Shown here: in pieces, positions 42,218 to 48,031 of the stretch
Position numbering within the stretch: position 1 is the first letter of the stretch
Layout of the letters: each line of letters starts with the position of its first letter
Assembly: GCA_022072145.1 (NCBI GenBank)
Contig: JAJVIG010000038.1
Location: 1-48,031 of the forward strand
Direction of reading: 5' to 3'
DNA: 48,031 nucleotides
Source of the DNA: Pseudomonadales bacterium
GTDB taxonomy: Bacteria; Pseudomonadota; Gammaproteobacteria; Pseudomonadales; UBA5518
Notes under the pieces: model-generated
What the model was told of the DNA's origin: nothing
Database searches by the model: none
Seen by the model: only the letters and a program-made list of their open reading frames with translations
Translations under genes and position numbers: made by a program

Positions 42218-43506
42218 GTCGATTCTCCCTCGTCCTCCGGGCTGTCGTCGAGTTCCGCGCGTGCGACGATCGCTTCCGGAAGTGGTTTACGTGCCTTCGC
42301 CCCGAGCCTCGCAAGCTGCATCACGCGCCCGACCAGGTTGCCCCGGCCGCGCGCGAGCCGCTCGACGGTCTGCTCGTAGGCGGCGCTTGTACGTTGCAGA
42401 TGGCGGCCCAGATCTTCGAGCGACTCGAGCACGCGCGCGAACTGGTCGTGCAGCGCGCCGGCGCGGCGGGCGATTTCCTCGGCGTTGCGGTTCTGCCGTT
42501 CGAGCCGCCACAGGCTGTCGATGGTGCGCAGGGTCGCCAGCAGCGTGGTCGGACTGACCAGGATGATGTTGTGCGCGAAGGCGCGTCCGAACAGCGTGGC
42601 GTCGTGCTCCATGGCCTTCATGAACGCCGCCTCGATCGGCACGAACACCAGCACGAAGTCGAGCGTGCGGATGCCTTCGAGCCCGGCGTAGTCCTTCGCG
42701 CTCAACGCCGTCACGTGCGCCTGCAGCGACGCCACGTGCGCGCGCAGGGCGGCGTCGCGTTCCTCGTCGGATTGCGCCGAGCAGTAGCGCTCGTAATCGT
42801 TGAGCGAGACCTTGGAGTCGATCACGACGTCGCGCCCCTCGGGCAGCCGCACCACGACGTCGGGCGCACGCCGCTGCCCTTCACCGTCGCGGGTGACCAC
42901 CTGGGTGTCGTACTCGTGGCCCTTGCGCAACCCCGACTCCTCCAGGATGCGCTCGAGGATCACCTCGCCCCAGTGGCCCTGGACGCGGTTGTCGCCCTTC
43001 AGCGCGCGCGTGAGGTTCAGCGCCTCGTCGCTCATGCGCCGGTTCAGCTCCTTCAGCGAGCCGAGTTCCTGCAACAGCCGCGCGCGCGCGTCGGTGTCGC
43101 TGCCGTGGACTTCGTCGATGCGGCGGCGGAAGTCGGTGAGCTGCTCGCGCAGCGGCCGCAGCGTGAGCTCCAGCGTGGCGCGGCTGTGCTGCCCGAATCG
43201 CTCGTTCTTCTCCTCGAAGATCCGGTTCGCGAGCGCCGTGAATTCGAGTGCGAGCTGCTCGCGCGCCGCGCCGAGCAGCGCGAGCTTCTCGTCGGCGGCC
43301 TGGCGCTCGGCGGCGTGGCGGGCGGCGTTGCCGGCGAGTTCGGTGCGCGCATCGAGCAGCGACTCGCGCAGTTCCTCGAGGCGCTGCGCGTGCGCGCGTT
43401 CGAGCCGGATGCCGCGCAGGCGTGCGACGATCGCGCTGAGGGCAGCGCCCGACAGCAGTGCAGCGAGTGCCAGCGCGGCGGAATCGGGGTCGGTTACGGA
43501 GATCAC
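42214..43506 (-). CDS. rmuC: DNA recombination protein RmuC
   Basis: 430 residues from GTG 43506. The frame is open upstream through a tRNA gene, so the start must lie downstream of it. An N-terminal hydrophobic segment (SAALALAALLSGAALSAIVARL), a long coiled coil (about 35-140) and the RmuC nuclease-like domain follow: GHWGEVILERILEESGLRKGHEYDTQ, PDVVVRLPEGRDVVIDSKVSLNDYERY with a PD-(D/E)xK-like D-x-K, and ILVSPTTLLATLRTIDSLWRLE. RmuC limits certain inversions in E. coli; its biochemical role is not settled. Coupled to bcp downstream. Confidence 0.93.
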   Translation of the reverse strand: MISVTDPDSAALALAALLSGAALSAIVARLRGIRLERAHAQRLEELRESLLDARTELAGNAARHAAERQAADEKLALLGAAREQLALEFTALANRIFEEKNERFGQHSRATLELTLRPLREQLTDFRRRIDEVHGSDTDARARLLQELGSLKELNRRMSDEALNLTRALKGDNRVQGHWGEVILERILEESGLRKGHEYDTQVVTRDGEGQRRAPDVVVRLPEGRDVVIDSKVSLNDYERYCSAQSDEERDAALRAHVASLQAHVTALSAKDYAGLEGIRTLDFVLVFVPIEAAFMKAMEHDATLFGRAFAHNIILVSPTTLLATLRTIDSLWRLERQNRNAEEIARRAGALHDQFARVLESLEDLGRHLQRTSAAYEQTVERLARGRGNLVGRVMQLARLGAKARKPLPEAIVARAELDDSPEDEGEST

Positions 43507-43564
43507 CGTCGGCGCCACCTGCAACGTGAACGCGGGAAATAGTGCGCGCCGCCGGCGGGAAGGA

Positions 43565-43641
43565 TGGGGTGGCCGACGGGAATCGAACCCGCGACACCAG
43601 GAGCCACAATCCTGTGCTCTACCAACTGAGCTACGGCCACC
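43565..43641 (-). tRNA. tRNA-His (GTG)
   Basis: Minus-strand cloverleaf. The acceptor stem GTGGCCG pairs with CGGCCAC, the D arm is GCTC/GAGC, the anticodon stem-loop is CAGGA-TTGTGGC-TCCTG (anticodon GTG), and the T arm is GCGGG-TTCGATT-CCCGT. The extra G-1 (43641) opposite discriminator C73 confirms histidine. CCA is encoded at 43565-43567. It lies 35 bases downstream of tRNA-Pro, so probably the same transcript, and 58 bases upstream of the rmuC start. Confidence 0.97.
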
Positions 43642-43676
43642 ATCGTGTTTGCCGGCGCACCGCACAGCGTGCCGGC

Positions 43677-43753
43677 TGGTCGGGGTAGAGGGATTCGAAC
43701 CCCCGACATCCTGCTCCCAAAGCAGGCGCGCTACCAGACTGCGCTATACCCCG
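43677..43753 (-). tRNA. tRNA-Pro (TGG)
   Basis: Minus-strand cloverleaf. The acceptor stem CGGGGTA pairs with TACCCCG, the D arm is GCGC/GCGC, the anticodon stem-loop is CCTGC-TTTGGGA-GCAGG (anticodon TGG), and the T arm is GGGGG-TTCGAAT-CCCTC. Discriminator A and encoded CCA are at 43677-43680. It is first in a two-tRNA run with tRNA-His. Confidence 0.97.
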
Positions 43754-43917
43754 AATTCCCGGCCCGGGGGACCGGATACGGGAGCGCGGATATTAAAGGG
43801 GGCCCCCATGAGCGTCAATCGCGCGCCACGTGAATTTCCCGGCTGCGCTTGGCCAGCGGCACGCGCCGGTGCGACAATCGCGCGCTTCCGATCACCCGAC
43901 CACGGAAACCCGTTGCC

Positions 43918-44766
43918 ATGTCCGCGATCGTCCTCGACGGCAAGTCCCTGTCCCAACGCACCGAAGCCGAACTCGCCACACGCGTTGCCGCGATCCGCGA
44001 GCGCAGCGGTGGCCAGACGCCCATTCTCGCGACGATCCTGGTCGGCGACGACCCCGCCTCGGCCACCTACGTGCGCATGAAGCAGAACGCCTGCCGCCGC
44101 GTCGGCATGGAATCGATGGCGGTCGAACTGCCGGCCAGCACCACCACCGGGCAACTGCTCGCGAAGATCGCCGAACTGAACGCCAACCCGCGCTGCCACG
44201 GCATCCTGCTGCAGCATCCGGTGCCGGCGCAGATCGACGAGCGCGCCTGTTTCGATGCGATCGAACTCGCGAAGGACGTCGACGGCGTGACCTGCCTCGG
44301 CTTCGGGCGCATGGCGATGGGCGAGGCGGCCTGGGGTTCGGCGACGCCGGCCGGGATCATGCGCCTGCTCGGCGCCTATGACATCCCGCTGGCAGGGCGC
44401 CACGCGGTGGTCGTCGGACGCAGTCCGATCCTCGGCAAGCCGATGGCGCTGATGCTGCTGAACGCGAACTGCACCGTCACGGTCTGCCATTCGCGCACCC
44501 GGGACCTGCCGCAGCACGTGGCGCAGGCCGACGTGGTCGTGGGCGCGGTCGGCAAACCCGAGTTCATCCGTGCGGACTGGATCAAGGACGGTGCGGTGGT
44601 GGTAGACGCAGGGTTCCATCCCGGCGGCGTCGGTGACATCGAACTGGCACCGCTCGCCGCGCGGGTCGCCGCCTACACGCCGGTGCCCGGCGGCGTCGGT
44701 CCGATGACGATCAATACACTGATCCTGCAGACCGTGACCGCCGCCGAGCGTGCGCTCGGCGCCTGA
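43918..44766 (+). CDS. folD: Bifunctional methylenetetrahydrofolate dehydrogenase/cyclohydrolase
   Basis: 282 residues from ATG 43918. Family motifs: [25 protein letters not shown] with the catalytic Tyr and Lys, [27 protein letters not shown] for NADP binding and the C-terminal [11 protein letters not shown]. The typical PCTP segment reads SATPAGIM here, a mild variant. It interconverts methylene-, methenyl- and formyl-tetrahydrofolate in the cytosol for purine and formyl-Met synthesis. Divergent from the tRNA pair. Confidence 0.95.
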   Translation: MSAIVLDGKSLSQRTEAELATRVAAIRERSGGQTPILATILVGDDPASATYVRMKQNACRRVGMESMAVELPASTTTGQLLAKIAELNANPRCHGILLQHPVPAQIDERACFDAIELAKDVDGVTCLGFGRMAMGEAAWGSATPAGIMRLLGAYDIPLAGRHAVVVGRSPILGKPMALMLLNANCTVTVCHSRTRDLPQHVAQADVVVGAVGKPEFIRADWIKDGAVVVDAGFHPGGVGDIELAPLAARVAAYTPVPGGVGPMTINTLILQTVTAAERALGA

Positions 44767-44801
44767 TCTGGCCAGCATTCGACACGACCAGGGAGCATCC
44801 G

Positions 44802-45056
44802 ATGCCGACCTACGATTACCGCATCCTCGCCACCGGCGCCGTTCACGAGGTCAAGCATTCGATCACTGTGAAGGCCGTGACGTGGGGCGAACTCTGCGCA
44901 CTCGGCAACCTCGATCCGGGCGACACCGATCCCGCATCCCCAGTCGAGCGGCTGCTGAGCGCGGCCGGCGTGGTGCGCCGCAACACGCTGCGCAACCCCG
45001 AGCCGCCCTGCGGAGGCGGCGGCTGCGCAGGCGGCGCCTGCGGCTTGGCGGCCTGA
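44802..45056 (+). CDS. Small FmdB/zinc-ribbon-like protein
   Basis: 84 residues starting MPTYDYRI, as in FmdB-type zinc ribbons, and ending in a Cys/Gly-rich tail (CGGGGCAGGACGLAA). The first Cys pair usual after YRC is absent (YRILATGAVHEV), so a full zinc ribbon cannot form; the tail offers three Cys. The middle (TWGELCALGNLDPGDTDPASPVERLLSAAGVV) matches a gammaproteobacterial subgroup I recall with this same tail. Good ribosome site (AGGGAG) before ATG 44802. Function unknown. Confidence 0.7.
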   Translation: MPTYDYRILATGAVHEVKHSITVKAVTWGELCALGNLDPGDTDPASPVERLLSAAGVVRRNTLRNPEPPCGGGGCAGGACGLAA

Positions 45057-45137
45057 TTGAGGGCGGCGCACCCGGGGTCCTGTCTGCTCATTATTGACCT
45101 GCGTGCCAAATGGCGTCAGGCAGGCTAATTTGCCGCC

Positions 45138-45435
45138 ATGGCGAAAGGAACGCCTCACGGCAAGCTCTCCAGCGTCAAGGCGCTTGTCGAGGCAGGAAAG
45201 GTGCGAACCACCCATGCCAGCGCGCGCTGGAGCCAATGCCCACGGGTTCGATTATATGGGAATGTTGGCGGTGATCATGGAGTTGAAGCACACGGACTTC
45301 TACAAGAGCATCACCACCTGCGCCGATCACACGCTCTGGCAAGACGTATATCGCCCGAACACCCCGGCCGGCGACGTGTATTTGAAACTGACGGTCATCG
45401 ACGAAGTGCTGATCGTGTCGTTCAAGGAGCTATGA
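45138..45435 (+). pseudogene. mqsR: mqsR-family toxin with a frameshift
   Basis: The start in one frame reads MAKGTPHGKLSSVKALVEAGKVRTTHASAR. The rest reads AGANAHGFDYMGMLAVIM, DFYKSITTCADHTLWQDVYRP and VYLKLTVIDEVLIVSFKEL in another frame. Together they cover the whole MqsR mRNA interferase (about 98-100 residues). The shift falls in the run GCGCGCGC (45220-45227); adding one CG unit restores a continuous protein. It is thus either a slipped pseudogene, a phase-variable gene or a read error. Conserved residues of the C-terminal half are intact. The stop overlaps an mqsA-like start (ATGA). Confidence 0.85.
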
Positions 45436-45455
45436 CGATGAAGTGTCCGGCCTGA
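45432..45455 (+). pseudogene. mqsA: mqsA antitoxin, seven-codon stub
   Basis: ATG 45432 overlaps the mqsR stop and encodes MTMKCPA before TGA 45453-45455. MqsA begins M-K-C-P-x-C, the first zinc ligands, so this is the true start of mqsA cut off after the first cysteine. What follows belongs to an unrelated XRE regulator in another frame, so the rest of mqsA is lost at a junction near 45450. Confidence 0.7.
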
Positions 45456-45781
45456 GCAAAGCCGCCGGGATCACCCAGACCGCGCTGACCGCCGAGATCG
45501 GGATATCCCAGCGCATGATGGCCTACTACGAAGGACCGAACGCCCAGCCGCCGGCGAACCTGCTGCCCACGATCGGTCGCGCGCTCGGGGTGTCCATCGA
45601 CGCGCTGCTCGGCGTCGAGGTGGCCAAGCGCAAAGTCAAGGCAACCGACACCCGGCTGCAACGCCGGTTGCAGCAAATCGAACGATTACCGCCCCAGGAG
45701 CGCCGCCAGATCCTGCAGCTGCTCGATGCGTTCATCGAGCGCGGACAACTCAAGCAGAAGTCACAGGCCGGGGCGGTGTAG
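45443..45781 (+). CDS. XRE-family HTH regulator, N-terminus replaced or lost
   Basis: Up to 112 residues from GTG 45443. The homology starts abruptly at LSKAAGITQTALTAEIGISQRMMAYYEG, an XRE helix-turn-helix whose first helix (the usual RLKxLR) is missing. ANLLPTIGRALGVSIDALLG follows, then a basic, helical C-terminal region (RLQRRLQQIERLPPQERRQILQLLDAFIERGQL). The beginning abuts the mqsA stub, so the gene was probably fused there by deletion. It may be translated from the mqsA/mqsR ribosome site or not at all. The DNA-binding recognition helix is present. Confidence 0.6.
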   Translation: MSGLSKAAGITQTALTAEIGISQRMMAYYEGPNAQPPANLLPTIGRALGVSIDALLGVEVAKRKVKATDTRLQRRLQQIERLPPQERRQILQLLDAFIERGQLKQKSQAGAV

Positions 45782-45796
45782 ACGGAGGATCACGAC

Positions 45797-46045
45797 ATGA
45801 CGACCTTGCAACTGAAACTCACCTTGCCCGATCGACTCGCCAAACAGGCCCGGGCCGCCGGCTAGTTGAACTCCCAGGCGATCGAGGGCTTGCTGCGTGA
45901 GCGACTGCGCAAAAAAATCGGCGAGGAGTTGCGGGCGATGATGGACACGCTCGCCGCCGCCAATATCCCGCCGATGTCGATGGAGGAGATCCAGGCCGAG
46001 GTCAACGCCGTGCGCAAGGCGCACAAGGCGGGCCGCCGGTCGTGA
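45797..46045 (+). pseudogene. Antitoxin partner of the PIN toxin, interrupted by an in-frame TAG
   Basis: From ATG 45797 the frame reads MTTLQLKLTLPDRLAKQARAAG, then TAG (45863-45865), then continues LNSQAIEGLLRERLRKKIGEEL, DTLAAANIPPMSMEEIQAEV and AHKAGRRS to TGA 46043-46045. Without the amber codon this is an 82-residue antitoxin with a short N-terminal strand (TLQLKLTLPDRLA) of the ribbon-helix-helix or similar type. ATG codons at 45939 and 45942 could give a C-terminal fragment only. The end overlaps the PIN toxin start (GTGA 46042-46045), the standard antitoxin-toxin order. Confidence 0.8.
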
Positions 46046-46473
46046 GGTTGGTGATCGACACCAATCTCGTCGTCGCGGGTTTCTTATGGGGAGGGATTCC
46101 GGGGCAGCTGGTGCAGGCCGGCATCGATCGGCGCATCACGCTCGTCACCAGCGCGATATTGATCGAGGAACTCGCCGGCGTCCTGGGTCGCGCCAAGTTC
46201 GCCAAGCACCTGCGTGCGAACGGTATCACGTCGGCGGGACTGATCACGCGCTACACGCTCATGACCGAGATCGTCGAGCCTGTCGCCCTCAAGCGGCGCG
46301 TCGCGCGTGATCCCGACGATGATCACGTACTCGCCTGCGCCGTGGCGGCGCAGGCCGATGCCATCGTCTCCGGCGACAAAGACCCGCTCGTTCTGAAAGC
46401 GTATCGCGGCACCCGCATCGTGACCGCCAGGGAGGCGCTGGATTTCCTCATTTCGATCGCTTCGAATAAATAA
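46042..46473 (+). CDS. PIN-domain toxin of a type II toxin-antitoxin pair
   Basis: 143 residues from GTG 46042. The PIN fold has the metal-binding acidic residues in LVIDTNLVVAGFLWGG, the Glu in ILIEELAGVL, and DPDDDHVLACAVAAQADAIVSGDKD near the end. This matches the COG1569-type 'PIN family toxin component' group. Such proteins are RNases normally held by the antitoxin encoded just before. The toxin frame is intact while the antitoxin frame carries a stop, an unstable arrangement unless the toxin is inactive, not expressed, or the stop is read through. Confidence 0.85.
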   Translation: MRLVIDTNLVVAGFLWGGIPGQLVQAGIDRRITLVTSAILIEELAGVLGRAKFAKHLRANGITSAGLITRYTLMTEIVEPVALKRRVARDPDDDHVLACAVAAQADAIVSGDKDPLVLKAYRGTRIVTAREALDFLISIASNK

Positions 46474-46477
46474 ATCC

Positions 46478-46502
46478 GTCACCTTTTCCCTCAATTGGTG
46501 AC
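46478..46502. repeat. Short inverted repeat, possible mobile-element remnant
   Basis: GTCACC (46478-46483) and GGTGAC (46497-46502) flank CTTTTCC-type sequence, followed by TGTCCCCGTCGC. The string GGTGACTGTCCCC resembles a motif I recall near small transposase genes in Proteobacteria, but no transposase is present. It lies in the 48-base gap between the PIN toxin and the convergent lipoprotein gene, and could equally act as a weak terminator. Confidence 0.35.
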
Positions 46503-46521
46503 TGTCCCCGTCGCATGACCG

Positions 46522-46902
46522 CTATTGCTGCAGAAATTCCCCAGTGATCTGCAGCTTGTTGCAGATCGCATGTATGAAGAAAGACGAGCCGATTCCACCA
46601 ATTCCGACCGGTTCACGATAGGTGTCGACATGCGAGACGCGAAACACTTGACCTTTTGATTCCTGATCCAATCCGTCGTATGACACGTTGAAGTCAGCTT
46701 CCGACCATCCCCGTTTCGTGCGAACGTAATCGTTTACCATGATGGCGCACTCCCAATAGATTGCCGGTGCCGCAATCTGTGGCTGCGACATAAAATCCTC
46801 GATGCGCGACGGTTCCTTTTTGCACCCCGAGACCATCGAAAATACAAACAAGCCAGCGAGAATAGTGGCGCGGACAGGGAGCCATACGATGGTTTTGAAC
46901 AT
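46522..46902 (-). CDS. Small lipoprotein, candidate immunity protein of the Rhs tip
   Basis: 126 residues from ATG 46902 (an in-frame ATG at 46914 would overlap the Rhs stop). A signal peptide ends in the lipobox FSMVSGC followed by KK, so a mature outer- or inner-membrane-attached lipoprotein of about 100 residues is expected. The rest (YWECAIMVNDYVRTKRGWSEADFNVSYDG, VSHVDTY, FFIHAICNKLQI) matches nothing I recognise. It begins 5 bases after the Rhs stop, with AAAGGGTGGTGAG upstream, the usual place for an immunity gene. Its base composition is clearly lower in GC than the rest of the window. Confidence 0.65.
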   Translation of the reverse strand: MFKTIVWLPVRATILAGLFVFSMVSGCKKEPSRIEDFMSQPQIAAPAIYWECAIMVNDYVRTKRGWSEADFNVSYDGLDQESKGQVFRVSHVDTYREPVGIGGIGSSFFIHAICNKLQITGEFLQQ

Positions 46903-46907
46903 TGCAC

Positions 46908-48031
46908 TCACCACCCTTTATATGGGATCACTTGATAGATGTTGTCTGTCGGACGAGGAAACGTGACGACGACACCAGGTATCCTGAACTGCTTCGAGTG
47001 ACTCAGATCGGCAGAACTAGGGCGGTACGGGTCCCACGGGCCATCGCTATAGCGCAGGGGGTGGGAATGAATTGAACCCTTGACCGTGCAGAAGCATGTC
47101 AATGGCGACGGCTTAACTCCCATCCAAGGGTTCGTGTGTGGCGACCCTGGTGGTACGCGAATTACGTCGTAATCTCCATCGGCAGCGAACCATCGATGCA
47201 CAACCCATCCGCCTTGCTCCATTCGCTGATTCGGAGGCAGATCGGTGCGAGAGCCGGACCAGATGCTTCCTTGCGCACTGACGACATCAGGGTCCCCCGC
47301 CCAATCGGGCATTTCAGTGCTCAAAGACTCGTCATCGGAACCAGAACCCTCCGCAAGTCCGTCATTGGAAAATGCCACCTCCCCTGCCGCCGCCTGAAAC
47401 GCCGCCGTCATCGCCCCATTTGCGAACTTCCCTCCCGATAGCTCGCTCACCGTTCCGCCCACCAGCGCCGAGGCGAATACCCGCCCTGGGGCGGTTTCGA
47501 TACTGTTGCGGATACTCGGCATCGCCGCCGCGCTGATTCCGGCGCTCAGGAATCCGTGCCTGAACTTCCCGCCCTGCATCACGCTGATGCCGCCCCCGGC
47601 CAGCGCCGACGTCCCGACATGCCCGAACGAGCCTTCCAGTCCGCGGCTAGCGAACCCCGCCCCGATCCCGCCCAGCACGGCTCCGCTGAATGCCCCCTGC
47701 AGCGCACCCTCCATCGAGCCGGACATGATCGCCCCACCGACGAAGCCCCCGGCCGCACCGCCAACCGCACCGGCGACGATCGCCGACGTCGTGGTGCTCG
47801 TCGTGAACCACCCAGCCGCCCAACCCGACGCCGCGCCACCGGTAAGGTACGACAGCCCCACCGCAACCCCGATCCGGACGGCGTCCTTCAGATCGAACCA
47901 CCTGTACCCGCTCGGATCCGTCCCGTTCAACGGGTTGTTCATCAGGTAGCTGTAGCGGTTGTACGACTGCGTGTCGTACGGGCTCTGGACCAGGATATCG
48001 GCCTGCATGAACCGCCCGAGCTTCGGGTCGT
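46908..48031 (-). CDS. Rhs-family protein, C-terminal end with JAB-like toxin domain, 5' end outside window
   Basis: 374 codons are visible; the frame continues past the right edge. The first residues (DPKLGRFMQAD, YDTQSYNRYSYLMNNPLNGTDPSGY) are the end of the Rhs core. A Gly/Ala-rich hydrophobic region follows (about 45-205 from the Met at 48008), including the Rhs-typical SGGKFANGAMTAAFQAA. The C-terminal tip (about 210-366) has HSHP (314-317) and S331-x-x-D334, the JAMM/JAB metallopeptidase pattern also found in DUF4329-like tips. Rhs proteins deliver such tips to rival cells, usually by type VI secretion. Here the tip is followed at once by a candidate immunity gene. Confidence 0.88.
   Translation of the reverse strand, partial: DPKLGRFMQADILVQSPYDTQSYNRYSYLMNNPLNGTDPSGYRWFDLKDAVRIGVAVGLSYLTGGAASGWAAGWFTTSTTTSAIVAGAVGGAAGGFVGGAIMSGSMEGALQGAFSGAVLGGIGAGFASRGLEGSFGHVGTSALAGGGISVMQGGKFRHGFLSAGISAAAMPSIRNSIETAPGRVFASALVGGTVSELSGGKFANGAMTAAFQAAAGEVAFSNDGLAEGSGSDDESLSTEMPDWAGDPDVVSAQGSIWSGSRTDLPPNQRMEQGGWVVHRWFAADGDYDVIRVPPGSPHTNPWMGVKPSPLTCFCTVKGSIHSHPLRYSDGPWDPYRPSSADLSHSKQFRIPGVVVTFPRPTDNIYQVIPYKGW

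Noticed and set aside
43565..43753. tRNA genes as the attachment site of an integrated island reaching to the Rhs region
   Set aside because: No integrase, no direct repeat of a tRNA 3' end seen downstream, and intact folD lies between the tRNAs and the accessory genes.
45438..45455. Selenocysteine or stop readthrough at the TGA of the mqsA stub
   Set aside because: The sequence after TGA in that frame does not continue MqsA, and the next homology is in another frame and family, so a junction explains it better.

Overview
The window is about 48 kb of GC-rich chromosomal DNA that reads as a gammaproteobacterium. This rests on Lap-type biofilm genes, SrkA, MtnA, FolD, RmuC, RND pumps and tRNA genes with encoded CCA. 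I cannot fix the genus. Most of it is dense housekeeping and accessory sequence with many 4-base (ATGA) start/stop overlaps.

Layout. 1-6.8 kb: a Lap biofilm module, made of the C-terminal part of a giant type I-secreted adhesin with a Thr-Ala-Thr repeat, a small conserved gene, the c-di-GMP receptor lapD, the periplasmic protease lapG and a TolC-type outer-membrane channel. 6.9-8.7 kb: a quinone oxidoreductase/SDR pair. 8.8-13.0 kb: a MacAB-like exporter with one adaptor, one ATPase and two permeases. 13.1-15.2 kb: a small membrane protein and a two-RCK potassium channel. 15.1-20.9 kb: a minus-strand run of ABC ATPase, permease, GldG-like, DUF4340 and heme A synthase genes. 21.1-24.1 kb: a secreted zinc peptidase, a 3-hydroxyacyl-CoA dehydrogenase-type SDR and an enoyl-CoA hydratase. 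24.2-29.4 kb: an RND pump with lipoprotein adaptor, then srkA. 29.4-31.6 kb: cysteine synthase and mtnA.

31.7-36.9 kb is the most interesting part. It is a molybdate locus in which modA and modB are joined by an apparent internal deletion, followed by modC, a TonB-dependent receptor, a small secreted sulfite-oxidase-fold protein and the regulator modE. Two closely similar palindromes, one before modA and one before the receptor, look like ModE operators. Together these suggest a ModE-controlled outer-membrane uptake route for molybdate, tungstate or a chelate of either.

37.0-43.5 kb: a small unknown gene, a second RND pump, a peroxiredoxin and rmuC. 43.6-44.8 kb: tRNA-His, tRNA-Pro and folD. 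From 45.1 kb to the end is a decaying defence/conflict region. It holds an mqsR toxin with a frameshift, a seven-codon mqsA stub abutting a beheaded XRE regulator, an antitoxin gene with an in-frame amber codon before an intact PIN toxin, and the C-terminal tip of an Rhs protein with a JAB-like HSHP motif followed by a small lipoprotein that may be its immunity protein.

All calls come from reading the sequence and from remembered family features. No database search was run.
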